Of a stretch of 9,073 nt of DNA, positions 1-6,133 are shown piece after piece; position 1 is the first letter of the stretch, and the number at the start of each line of letters is the position of its first letter. Both the position numbers and the translations under genes were made by a program. Under the pieces are notes generated by a model that did no database searches, was not told where the DNA came from, and worked only from the letters and a program-made list of their open reading frames with translations. The stretch spans positions 1 through 9,073 of the forward strand of contig CAYOWC010000203.1 in assembly GCA_964407525.1 (NCBI GenBank). Reading direction: 5' to 3'. The DNA is from DUZB01 sp964407525 (GTDB lineage Bacteria; Desulfobacterota; DSM-4660; Desulfatiglandales; Desulfatiglandaceae).

Positions 1-860
1 GAAAGGAGCTCTTCGTCCACTTGAAATTGCCTGATATTACGGGGTTTCCTGAAGGAGTTAGAGAGAGTCCTCTTCCCTTTTGCGAGAAGTAGGTTCTGTC
101 TTCCCATGGGATCATAATGGAGGCTTGGGGTGGCCTCCGGACTTTTCAGAAAATCATTGGAAAGGTTGCAGGAAAGTTCAACCATCGTGGCAAGATACTG
201 GTGGAAAAGTCTCCACCGATTCGCCTTCGGTTCAAAAAACAGGTCCCGTTTGGAATAAAGATAATCGGAGAATTTGACCGTATTTGCAAAAAACTGCTTC
301 CCCGTTTTCAGGCCCCGTTGCCTCTTACCCGCCACGAGTTTCAACAGGTCGTCACAGATCTGGTGGTCCATACACAAAACACCCCTGGCAATCTTTGTGT
401 AGCCGGAACCAATCAAATAATCAGACCGGACTTCCCAGAACAGATGCCCCATTTTCCCCTTACCAGGATACGTACTAAGCAACTTGGGAATAAAAAAATT
501 ATGCGCTATAACATCCGCCGCGAGATGGGAAAGAAAACCTAAGGCATAAGAAGCCTCGCGTTCATCTTTCACCTCGGCGAGAAGCTTGAAGCCGCCTTCC
601 CAGGTGTGGGGATTTTCCACGATTCTCTTCTTTCTCCCTTTTCCGATGAAAAAGTCGGCCGAAAGGGAACCGTACATATATTCTATTGGAAAAGCAGTAA
701 TAATTCCGGCCATTGAAGGGAGAAGAAATTTTGCACAATCAAGCGTGTTCAAGGCGATGGCCGTGTGAACGGCGGGGCCCCAGGCAAGCGCCTGATCAAT
801 CCAGAAAAAAATACCTGCAAAAAAAACGGAAAAAAATACCACCAATCTATTTCTTAACAT
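1..860 (-). CDS. Zinc-dependent phospholipase C-like exported protein (3' end beyond window)
   Basis: The frame is open on the minus strand from an ATG at 860-858 to the window edge: 286 codons with no stop, so the C-terminus is missing. The N-terminus is a signal peptide (basic MLRNR, hydrophobic core to about residue 21, then ALA before W27). Cleavage there would leave Trp as residue 1, as in the bacterial zinc phospholipase C family (PF00882), where the N-terminal Trp ligates zinc. The other expected ligands appear in the right order: H32, D69, H86, H112-x3-D116-x3-H120 and H139-x3-E143. I infer an exported, zinc-binding phospholipase or related hydrolase; the substrate cannot be told. An in-frame stop at 908-906 bounds the start, and a GAGG lies 11 bases upstream of the ATG, a rather long spacing. 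The only other upstream start is a TTG at 890-888. The gene runs opposite to all others here and has its own promoter candidate. Confidence 0.85.
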   Translation of the reverse strand, partial: MLRNRLVVFFSVFFAGIFFWIDQALAWGPAVHTAIALNTLDCAKFLLPSMAGIITAFPIEYMYGSLSADFFIGKGRKKRIVENPHTWEGGFKLLAEVKDEREASYALGFLSHLAADVIAHNFFIPKLLSTYPGKGKMGHLFWEVRSDYLIGSGYTKIARGVLCMDHQICDDLLKLVAGKRQRGLKTGKQFFANTVKFSDYLYSKRDLFFEPKANRWRLFHQYLATMVELSCNLSNDFLKSPEATPSLHYDPMGRQNLLLAKGKRTLSNSFRKPRNIRQFQVDEELL

Positions 861-900
861 TATTCTTGTTGCCTCTTCGGTTGTACACAAAATTAGCCAC

Positions 901-934
901 CCCGTTTAAATATGCGCAAAAGAGGTTTAACGGG
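901..934 (-). promoter_or_regulatory. Stem-loop in presumed 5' leader of the phospholipase-like gene
   Basis: CCCGTTTAAA at 901-910 pairs with TTTAACGGG at 926-934, with one bulged base and a 15-base loop. On the minus strand it lies about 40 bases upstream of the ATG, inside the transcript predicted from the candidate promoter at 1012-1041. It could affect mRNA stability or translation, or be only a dispersed repeat. No T-run follows on either strand, so it is not an intrinsic terminator. Confidence 0.35.
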
Positions 935-1011
935 ACAAGCGGACTCACACAGACATAGTGAGAAAAATTGAAAACTGTTCTCCGAGATCCAATTTGAGTA
1001 CAGTAATACCT

Positions 1012-1041
1012 ATAATATCATATTTCCAGTCCGAGTATCAA
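1012..1041 (-). promoter_or_regulatory. Candidate sigma-70 promoter for the phospholipase-like gene
   Basis: On the minus strand, TTGATA (complement of 1036-1041; 5 of 6 to TTGACA) is followed after 18 bases by TATTAT (complement of 1012-1017; 5 of 6 to TATAAT). Transcription would begin near 1005 and give a leader of roughly 145 bases. This is seen by eye only; the region is AT-rich, where such matches arise by chance. Confidence 0.4.
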
Positions 1042-1186
1042 TAGGCAACGCAGATTTTCGCAGGTAGGCGCGGATAGATGGGGCATTCGTGTTCACTTAG
1101 GGTTCGCCCAAGAATAATTTCACATTTTTTGTCAGTTTCAGGCTGCCTTCGGATGCTTATTCACAGTTTATCATCTTTATCTCTGG

Positions 1187-1206
1187 ATTCCGGCCTTCGC
1201 CGGAAT
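1187..1206. repeat. Short GC-rich hairpin repeat (ATTCCGGC-CTTC-GCCGGAAT)
   Basis: A perfect 8-bp stem (1187-1194 with 1199-1206) closes a CTTC loop and sits in the context TGG-hairpin-GACG. I recognise this as the common dispersed intergenic repeat of many proteobacterial genomes, whose translation gives the spurious peptide LDSGLRRND. It has no coding role and no T-run for termination. Confidence 0.7.
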
Positions 1207-1410
1207 GACGAAGTCGAGTTTGGGAATAAAACCAGAATACCACGATTACTCATTTTCACCTTTCAAAATATAAGTACGCGAAAACCGGCTGCCCAATAAA
1301 AAGACTAGAGATAATATGCACTCATTAGCATCGAAAATATTTCCAGACATTACCGCTCTCCCTTTCCTTAGACTTGATTTTAGGATGATTTTGGTTTAGT
1401 TTTAGATTGG

Positions 1411-1611
1411 TTGCTGGTTACTCATTGCTGGTTACTCATTGCTGGTTNNNNNNNNNNNNNNNNNNNNNNNNNNNNNNNNNNNNNNNNNNNNNNNNNNNNN
1501 NNNNNNNNNNNNNNNNNNNNNNNNNNNNNNNNNNNNNNNNNNNNNNNTTGCTGGTTACTCATTGCTGGTTACTCATTGCTGGTTGCTCGTTACTCGTTAC
1601 TCGTTGCTGGC
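1411..1611. repeat. 14-bp tandem repeat array, interrupted by the assembly gap
   Basis: The unit TTGCTGGTTACTCA repeats exactly at 1411-1424 and 1425-1438, begins again at 1439, and resumes after the N run at 1548-1561 and 1562-1575. It then decays into TTGCTGG, TTGCTCG and TTACTCG heptamers up to about 1611. The 14-mer is thus itself built from two related heptamers. The true copy number is unknown because the gap lies inside the array. A 14-base period is not a multiple of three, which speaks against coding. Confidence 0.9.
1448..1547. other. Assembly gap of 100 N
   Basis: Exactly 100 N, the usual placeholder for a gap of unknown length. Both edges are the same 14-bp repeat in the same orientation, so the gap probably results from unresolved tandem copies. 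Real distances between the features left and right of it are therefore not known. Confidence 0.97.
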
Positions 1612-1632
1612 TATCAACCAATAGTCTATAGC

Positions 1633-1668
1633 CGCCGGTAACCAGCAACTGATAGCTGCTATCCGGCG
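1633..1668. repeat. Imperfect hairpin with nested palindrome upstream of radC
   Basis: CGCCGG at 1633-1638 pairs with CCGGCG at 1663-1668. Inside lies a perfect odd palindrome, GATAGC-T-GCTATC (1651-1663). TAACCAGCAA at 1639-1648 is the reverse complement of part of the neighbouring 14-bp unit. The 11-mer AGCTGCTATCC (1654-1664) recurs downstream of radC at 2614-2624. No T-run follows, so a terminator is unlikely; it is more probably part of a dispersed palindromic element. Confidence 0.45.
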
Positions 1669-1742
1669 TTGTATTTCCTGCCTTTCCCAGAATTTTAGGA
1701 TTCAAAGGTCTCGAACTCTGACTTTGAAGATGGAAGAAACTT

Positions 1743-2483
1743 ATGGATCGTGACCCAGTTGAAAACAGGGGGAAAGGGCACCGTGAAAGATTACGCCAGA
1801 AATTTCTAAGCGGTGGACTTGAAAGGTTTACGGACGAGGAAGTCATTGAATTTCTTCTCACGTTGGGCACTCCGAGAGGAGACCAGAAATTGCCGGCGCG
1901 GGAGGCGCTTCAACAATTCGGGTCTCTATCAGCGGTTCTTTCAGCACCGGTAGATAAACTCACTCAAATAAAAGGCATAGGCCCTAAAAATGCACTATAT
2001 TTAGCGCTCATTCATCAAATTGCAGGAAGATACCTGAAAGATAATGCAGCAGGGAAAGCCTTTTTCAACTCTTCCCGGGCTATTTTTGATTACCTTTTCC
2101 ATTCCATGAGGGATCTGAAAAGAGAGGTTTTCAAAGTTCTCTACTTAAACCGCAAAAATGAACTGATCACCGACCACGATCTTTTTAAGGGAAGTCTCAC
2201 GGGCAGCGCTGTTTATCCACGAGAGATCTTAACATTAGCACTTGAATACAGGGCTGCCGGCATGGTTTTTGTGCACAATCACCCTTCAGGGGATCCGACT
2301 CCATCACCGGAGGACACCGCCCTGACCAGGGATCTTGTCTGGGCGGCAAAGCTTTTAACCATCCAGGTCCTTGACCATATCATTATTGGGAAAAACAGGT
2401 ATTACAGCTTTGCGGACGAGGGATTCATAAAGCGATTTTCAGACCAGTATGGGGAAAATTTCAACTCCTCTTTAACTACTTGA
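1743..2483 (+). CDS. radC: RadC family protein (JAB/MPN domain)
   Basis: A 246-residue protein of the RadC family, close to the usual length. The N-terminal part carries a helix-hairpin-helix motif (IKGIGPKNA, residues 76-84) of the kind that contacts DNA. The C-terminal JAB/MPN domain (about 108-230) has the metal-binding signature H178-N-H180-P-S-G-D184 with D191 ten residues after H180, the JAMM spacing seen in metal-dependent hydrolases. Despite the historical name 'DNA repair protein', the biochemical role of RadC is not settled, and I make no claim beyond a probable metal-binding, DNA-related function. The start is the first ATG after an in-frame TGA at 1725-1727, with a weak GGAAG six bases upstream. 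The gene stands alone, with repeat-rich spacers on both sides; RadC-type genes often occur in mobile or variable regions, but nothing here proves transfer. Confidence 0.93.
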   Translation: MDRDPVENRGKGHRERLRQKFLSGGLERFTDEEVIEFLLTLGTPRGDQKLPAREALQQFGSLSAVLSAPVDKLTQIKGIGPKNALYLALIHQIAGRYLKDNAAGKAFFNSSRAIFDYLFHSMRDLKREVFKVLYLNRKNELITDHDLFKGSLTGSAVYPREILTLALEYRAAGMVFVHNHPSGDPTPSPEDTALTRDLVWAAKLLTIQVLDHIIIGKNRYYSFADEGFIKRFSDQYGENFNSSLTT

Positions 2484-2526
2484 CATGGCGGCAAAAGTGG
2501 TAAACTTAGAGGCAATGAAAAGGATT

Positions 2527-2573
2527 TTCCGGAACAGTCAAACTAAAACCCACGTTCCGGAACTCTATTTTTT
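2527..2573 (+). terminator. Possible intrinsic terminator of radC
   Basis: TTCCGGAAC (2527-2535) and GTTCCGGAA (2554-2562) form a 9-bp stem with an 18-base loop. The sequence CTCTATTTTTT, with six T at 2568-2573, follows. The position 44 bases after the radC stop fits a terminator, but the large loop and the five bases between stem and T-run make it a weak one. TTCCGGAA is itself palindromic, so it can also be read as a direct repeat. Confidence 0.45.
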
Positions 2574-2598
2574 GACAGGATTGACAGGATTAACAGGA
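2572..2598. repeat. Three copies of a 9-bp tandem repeat (TTGACAGGA)
   Basis: TTGACAGGA at 2572-2580 and 2581-2589, then TTAACAGGA at 2590-2598. The segment from about 2621 to 2652 (ATCCTGCAA ... ATCTTGTTATC) is a diverged reverse complement of the same series, so 2572-2652 together looks like one dispersed element with inverted arms. I know this kind of AACAGGATT repeat from intergenic spaces of many environmental genomes. TTGACA matches a -35 hexamer, but I find no partner -10 at a suitable distance. Confidence 0.75.
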
Positions 2599-2706
2599 TA
2601 AAAAAAGGCTACAAGCTGCTATCCTGCAATTTTGTGAATCTTGTTATCTTTTAAGGCTAATAGCTAACCACTGATTACGGAATTTAGGAGTAAATCTTTC
2701 TCGAAT

Positions 2707-2791
2707 GCGAGAGTGGCGGAACTGGTAGACGCGCTGGACTTAGGATCCAGTGGGATATCCTGTAGGGGTTCGACTCCCCTCTCTCGCACCA
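2707..2791 (+). tRNA. tRNA-Leu (anticodon UAG)
   Basis: Full cloverleaf, 85 bases including encoded CCA. The acceptor stem GCGAGAG (2707-2713) pairs fully with CTCTCGC (2781-2787), followed by A and CCA (2789-2791). The anticodon stem CTGGA/TCCAG (2734-2738 with 2746-2750) closes the loop CTTAGGA, whose centre TAG is at 2741-2743. The long variable arm (around TGGGATATCCTGT) is the class II mark of leucine tRNAs. The T arm has GGTTCGACT. The RNA decodes CUA and, by wobble, other CUN codons. It lies 49 bases ahead of tig and may be transcribed together with it; I could not find a convincing promoter directly upstream. Confidence 0.97.
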
Positions 2792-2840
2792 AATCGACAA
2801 GAACCAGGAAAAGTATTACCGTATAGTAATGAGGAGAACA

Positions 2841-4142
2841 ATGAAAACAAATCTGGAGGAAATAAGCACTGTCAAGAAAAAAGTGGTTGTCGAAATAGAA
2901 TCCAGCGAGGTTGACAAAAAGCTGAATCAATCCTACGCGGCAGTCGGCAAAAAGGCAAAGATTCCTGGTTTCCGACCCGGCAAGATTCCGAGAAAGATTC
3001 TCGAATCCTATTTTGGAAGCCAGGTGATGGACGATGTAACCAGGGAATTGATCAGTGAATCTTTCCCCGAGGCAATCAATGAAGTGAATATGTTTCCTTT
3101 AGGACAGCCGGTTCTTGAAAAAGATATTCTTACACCGGGTCAGGATTTTAAATATTCCGCCGTGATTGAAGTGCGTCCTCAATTTGAAGTACAGAACTAT
3201 TCGGGTGTGGAAGTCCAGAAGGAGAAATGGTCTCTCGAAGAAAAACAGGTGGAGGAAGAACTTGGCCGCATTCGAGAGTCGAATGGGAAGTTCAACCCTG
3301 TGGAAGGAAGACCTGCCAAAGAAGGGGATTCCGCCGTTTTGGAATACGAAGAGTTGTTAGATGGAAATCCCGTAGAAGGGACCAAATCGTCGAATCAAAT
3401 GATGCTCATCGGTCGAAACGAATTTCACGCGGCCTTCGATGAGGCCCTGGTCGGGCTCAACAAAGGGGACGAAACGCAAGTTGAAATCGATTTTGCGGAA
3501 AATCACCCCAACGGGAAATGGGCTGGAAAAAAAGTGACGTTCAAAATCCAGCTTAGCGATATAAAGGAGCTTGAACTTCCGGAATTAGATGATGAATTTG
3601 CCCAAAAACTCGGCCCTGACTTCAAGACAGTGGATATCCTGAAAGAGGAAATAAGAAAGTCTTTAACGGCCAGGGAAGAAAAAAGGATAGATTCACAATT
3701 GAAGGACAGGCTGTTGGACAAAATAGCGGAAGGACTCGATATAGAAATTCCCCAGATCATGATCGATTTGGAAACAGACGCCTCCCTGGAGAGATTTCAG
3801 ATGAATCTGCGCGGTACCGGGGGTACATTGGAAAGTATTGGAATTTCAGAAGAGAAACTGAAGGAAAATTTTGAGCCCATGTCTCGAAAAAGGGTCAAGG
3901 AAATGCTGATGCTGGCCCAGATAGCCAAGCAGGAAAAGATGACCTTGACGGATGAAGATATGGATCAGGGGTTCAAAGAAATTGGGGAGAGTATGGGGCA
4001 AGACTCTGAAACTGTAAAGAAATTCTATGAGGCGAAAGGCCTTATGGATTCTTTGAAAGACCAGTTTCTGGAGGAAAAAGTATTGAGATATCTTGTTGAG
4101 AATGGTAATATTTCAGAAGTGGAAAAAGAGGCTATTGCCTAA
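2841..4142 (+). CDS. tig: Trigger factor, ribosome-associated chaperone
   Basis: This 433-residue protein matches the length and domain order of trigger factor, which binds the ribosome near uL23 at the exit tunnel and shields nascent chains in the cytoplasm. The N-terminal ribosome-binding domain holds the signature G43-F-R-P-G-K-I-P50. An FKBP-type prolyl isomerase domain spans about 150-245, ending in the typical KELELPELDDEFAQKLG segment. The C-terminal helical domain forms the substrate arms. The FKBP pocket seems changed: the usual G-F-E-x-G-L region reads A-A-F-D-E-A-L, so isomerase activity may be reduced. I chose ATG 2841 because GAGGAG (2831-2836) lies just before it; the in-frame ATG at 2829 has no Shine-Dalgarno and would place that GAGGAG inside the gene. 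It is the first gene of the run tig-clpP-clpX-lon, a common arrangement that couples folding with proteolysis. Confidence 0.96.
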   Translation: MKTNLEEISTVKKKVVVEIESSEVDKKLNQSYAAVGKKAKIPGFRPGKIPRKILESYFGSQVMDDVTRELISESFPEAINEVNMFPLGQPVLEKDILTPGQDFKYSAVIEVRPQFEVQNYSGVEVQKEKWSLEEKQVEEELGRIRESNGKFNPVEGRPAKEGDSAVLEYEELLDGNPVEGTKSSNQMMLIGRNEFHAAFDEALVGLNKGDETQVEIDFAENHPNGKWAGKKVTFKIQLSDIKELELPELDDEFAQKLGPDFKTVDILKEEIRKSLTAREEKRIDSQLKDRLLDKIAEGLDIEIPQIMIDLETDASLERFQMNLRGTGGTLESIGISEEKLKENFEPMSRKRVKEMLMLAQIAKQEKMTLTDEDMDQGFKEIGESMGQDSETVKKFYEAKGLMDSLKDQFLEEKVLRYLVENGNISEVEKEAIA

Positions 4143-4181
4143 CAGCTGCAATTAGCTTTTACATAGCCGTTAGCTTAAAGG

Positions 4182-4197
4182 ATTCAAACCTTTGAAT
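4182..4197. repeat. Short palindrome between tig and clpP
   Basis: ATTCAAA-CC-TTTGAAT is a perfect 7-bp inverted repeat centred in the 87-base gap between tig and clpP. It is followed by GCCTCATAAAAAT, without a clear T-run, so termination is doubtful. It might be a protein-binding site or chance. The same gap also carries repeated TTAGCTT (4152-4158 and 4170-4176). Confidence 0.3.
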
Positions 4198-4210
4198 GCC
4201 TCATAAAAAT

Positions 4211-4216
4211 AGGAGG
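4211..4216 (+). promoter_or_regulatory. Strong Shine-Dalgarno of clpP at unusual distance
   Basis: AGGAGG is a perfect anti-16S match, but 13 bases separate it from the ATG at 4230; 5 to 9 is usual. An in-frame TAG at 4218-4220 rules out an earlier start, and the next in-frame ATG (4242) is further still. ATG 4230 gives the family-typical N-terminus, so the long spacing seems genuine. Confidence 0.6.
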
Positions 4217-4229
4217 ATAGAGACCCTTC

Positions 4230-4829
4230 ATGTTAATACCGATGGTAATTGAACAATCCAGCCGTGGAGAACGCGCTTACGATATTTATTCCCGGCTTCT
4301 AAAAGACAGGATCATTTTTTTAGGTTCGCAGGTTCACGATGATATGGCCAATACCATTATCGCGCAGCTGCTGTTTCTTGAATCTGAGGATCCCGAGAAA
4401 GAAATCAGCCTGTACGTCAATTCGCCGGGCGGCTCCGTTTCAGCAGGCCTTGCACTCTATGACACCATGCAATATATCGGGCCGGACATTGCAACAATCT
4501 GCATGGGCCAGGCTTCAAGTATGGGGGCTATTCTTCTCGCTGCAGGAACAGAGGGCAAAAGATATGCCCTTCCCAACTCCCGGATCATGATTCACCAGCC
4601 GTTGGGTGGCGCCCAGGGACAGGCAACGGATATTGACATTCATGCCAAGGAAATCCTGAAAACCAGAGAGAACATTAATCAGATTCTGGCCAAACACACC
4701 GGCCAAGGGATAAAAAAGATTCGGAAAGATACCGAGCGTGATTTTTTTATGACCTGCGAACAAGCAAAAACCTATGGAATCATAGATAAAATCATTACCA
4801 AGAGAGACATTCAAACAAAATCAGACTGA
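4230..4829 (+). CDS. clpP: ATP-dependent Clp protease proteolytic subunit
   Basis: ClpP forms a double-heptamer barrel in the cytoplasm and hydrolyses proteins threaded into it by ClpX or ClpA. The 199-residue product has the normal length. The catalytic triad is visible: S97 in G-Q-A-S-S-M-G-A (93-100), H122 in R-I-M-I-H-Q-P (118-124) and D171 in T-E-R-D (168-171). The oxyanion-strand motif N-S-P-G-G-S-V (64-70) and the handle region (about 125-160) are intact. The short N-terminus ahead of E-R-A-Y-D-I-Y-S-R-L-L-K-D-R suggests a brief propeptide or none of length. The gene stands 87 bases after tig and 56 bases before clpX, all plus strand, fitting one transcription unit. The Shine-Dalgarno is strong but far from the start. 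I see no oddity in the catalytic part. Confidence 0.97.
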   Translation: MLIPMVIEQSSRGERAYDIYSRLLKDRIIFLGSQVHDDMANTIIAQLLFLESEDPEKEISLYVNSPGGSVSAGLALYDTMQYIGPDIATICMGQASSMGAILLAAGTEGKRYALPNSRIMIHQPLGGAQGQATDIDIHAKEILKTRENINQILAKHTGQGIKKIRKDTERDFFMTCEQAKTYGIIDKIITKRDIQTKSD

Positions 4830-4841
4830 AGATGACCCCGT

Positions 4842-4868
4842 TTTAGCATTTCTGGTTCGGGTGCTAAA
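4842..4868 (+). promoter_or_regulatory. CIRCE-like inverted repeat between clpP and clpX
   Basis: TTAGCATTT (4843-4851) and GGGTGCTAA (4859-4867) are separated by 7 bases. The CIRCE operator, bound by the heat-shock repressor HrcA, is TTAGCACTC-N9-GAGTGCTAA. The left half matches at 7 of 9 and the right half at 8 of 9, but the spacer is two bases short. The outer arms TTTAGCA/TGCTAAA (4842-4848 with 4862-4868) can pair, so the RNA can form a hairpin that ends 17 bases before the clpX start. It may be an HrcA site, an RNA element affecting clpX translation or mRNA processing, or coincidence. I find no good -35 hexamer beside it. Confidence 0.4.
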
Positions 4869-4885
4869 TAAAACAGTGAGGTGCT

Positions 4886-6133
4886 ATGGCTAAAAACAGT
4901 TCTTCTAATGACGATCTGCTCTGCTCCTTTTGCGGAAAAAGTCAGGATGAAGTAAAAAAACTTATTGCCGGACCGTCCGTGTACATCTGTGACGAGTGTA
5001 TCCAGTTATGCAATGAAATCATCGCGGAGGAATACTCGGAAGAAGAAAAAGATGACTCCGGCGGATTATTGAAGCCTGTTGAGATCAAAGAAATTCTTGA
5101 TCAGTATGTAATTGAGCAGGATCGGCCGAAAAAGGTACTTTCCGTTGCCGTCCACAATCATTACAAGCGGATCGACACCAAGATCGATTTGGAAGGTATA
5201 GAGATAGAAAAAAGCAACATCCTCCTCATCGGGCCTACGGGATGCGGAAAAACCTTGATGGCCCAGACTCTGGCCAAGATATTAAACGTTCCTTTTACCA
5301 TTGCCGATGCAACAACGCTTACTGAGGCCGGGTACGTGGGTGAGGATGTGGAAAACATCATTCTGAGCCTGGTCCAGGGCGCCGATTACGATGTGGAAGC
5401 GGCCTGCAGAGGAATTGTTTATATCGATGAAATTGATAAGATCGCTCGAAAAGCCGACAGCCCTTCTATCACGCGGGATGTATCCGGGGAAGGGGTACAG
5501 CAGGCCCTGTTGAAAATAATAGAAGGCACCATGGCCAATGTTCCTCCTAAGGGAGGAAGAAAACATCCACAGCAGGATTTCGTGAAAGTGGATACGAAAA
5601 ATATCCTTTTCATCTGCGGGGGAACCTTCAACGGTCTGACTGACGTGATCAGTAGAAGGATCGGAAGCAAGTTGATGGGATTCGAGGCAGACATAAAGGG
5701 TGCTAAGGATATGAACACCAACGAGATTTTATCCCTGGTCCAGCCTGAAGACCTCATTAAGTTTGGAATGATCCCTGAATTCATCGGAAGGATTCCCGTG
5801 GTGTCGACGCTCAATGAACTCAGCCTTGAAGCCCTGGTTCGCATTTTAACGGAACCAAAAAATGCGCTGGTGAAACAGTATCAAAAGTTGTTTGAGCTGG
5901 AGAATGTCGAACTGAAATTCACGGAGGAAGTGTTAAAGACTATAGCGCAGGATGCCCTCAAAAGGAAATCGGGGGCACGCGGTCTGAGAGCTGTTTTAGA
6001 ATCTATCATGTTAGACATCATGTACGACATCCCCTCTTCTCCAGACGTGAGGGAATGCATTATCAACCAGGAAGTTGTAGCGAAAGGCGAAGCGCCTTTG
6101 CTCCTTTACGCAAACCAGGCCACCTATGGATAA
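4886..6133 (+). CDS. clpX: ClpX, AAA+ unfoldase of the ClpXP protease
   Basis: ClpX recognises tagged proteins, unfolds them with ATP and feeds them to ClpP. The 415-residue product has the standard plan. The N-terminal zinc-binding domain has C13, C16, C35 and C38. The AAA+ core has Walker A G116-P-T-G-C-G-K-T123, the substrate-gripping pore loop G149-Y-V-G152, Walker B with D181-E182 and an R225-K-H227 loop. The sensor-2 motif G-A-R-G-L-R lies at 363-368. The ClpP-docking loop, usually I-G-F, reads M264-G-F266 here, a conservative but less common form. ATG 4886 has GAGGTG (4878-4883) just upstream, a match to the 16S tail. The gene follows clpP by 56 bases, a gap that contains the CIRCE-like element, and its last 8 bases overlap the start of lon. 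This gap could allow clpX to be controlled apart from clpP. Confidence 0.97.
   Translation: MAKNSSSNDDLLCSFCGKSQDEVKKLIAGPSVYICDECIQLCNEIIAEEYSEEEKDDSGGLLKPVEIKEILDQYVIEQDRPKKVLSVAVHNHYKRIDTKIDLEGIEIEKSNILLIGPTGCGKTLMAQTLAKILNVPFTIADATTLTEAGYVGEDVENIILSLVQGADYDVEAACRGIVYIDEIDKIARKADSPSITRDVSGEGVQQALLKIIEGTMANVPPKGGRKHPQQDFVKVDTKNILFICGGTFNGLTDVISRRIGSKLMGFEADIKGAKDMNTNEILSLVQPEDLIKFGMIPEFIGRIPVVSTLNELSLEALVRILTEPKNALVKQYQKLFELENVELKFTEEVLKTIAQDALKRKSGARGLRAVLESIMLDIMYDIPSSPDVRECIINQEVVAKGEAPLLLYANQATYG

Larger units (their letters stand above)
861..1742. other. Gene-poor repeat-rich intergenic region
   Basis: About 880 bases separate the start codons of the divergent phospholipase-like gene and radC. 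I see no credible coding sequence. The short frames here read through repeats: one at 1078-1299 translates the GC hairpin repeat, and those at 1407-1641 translate the 14-bp tandem array and the N run. Between 1049 and 1080 there is a degenerate CGCAGATTT / CGCAGG / CGCGGAT succession that looks like the worn remains of another short direct repeat. The region carries the promoter, stem-loop, hairpins, array and gap listed separately. The stretch 1210-1410 shows nothing else I can name. Confidence 0.7.

Noticed and set aside
117..542. 141-residue plus-strand frame at the left end
   Set aside because: It is the antisense shadow of the phospholipase-like gene, whose minus frame is open for 286 codons and shows signal peptide and zinc ligands.
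1078..1299. 73-residue plus-strand frame
   Set aside because: It contains the LDSGLRRND peptide, the translation of the GC-rich intergenic hairpin repeat; no ribosome site and no other support.
1559..1870. 103-residue minus-strand frame over the repeat array and radC start
   Set aside because: Half of it translates the tandem repeat and the rest is antisense to radC.
2822..2827. TATAGT as a -10 box for tig
   Set aside because: No acceptable -35 at 16 to 18 bases, and transcription would begin inside the Shine-Dalgarno.
2664..2930. 88-residue minus-strand frame across tRNA-Leu
   Set aside because: Its middle (RERGVEPLQD...) is the well-known spurious translation of the antisense of a tRNA-Leu gene, and it also overlaps the start of tig.
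4836..4843. CCCCGTTT as a sigma-32 -10 element for clpX
   Set aside because: It matches CCCCATNT at 7 of 8 positions, but no CTTGAA-like -35 is found 13 to 17 bases upstream.
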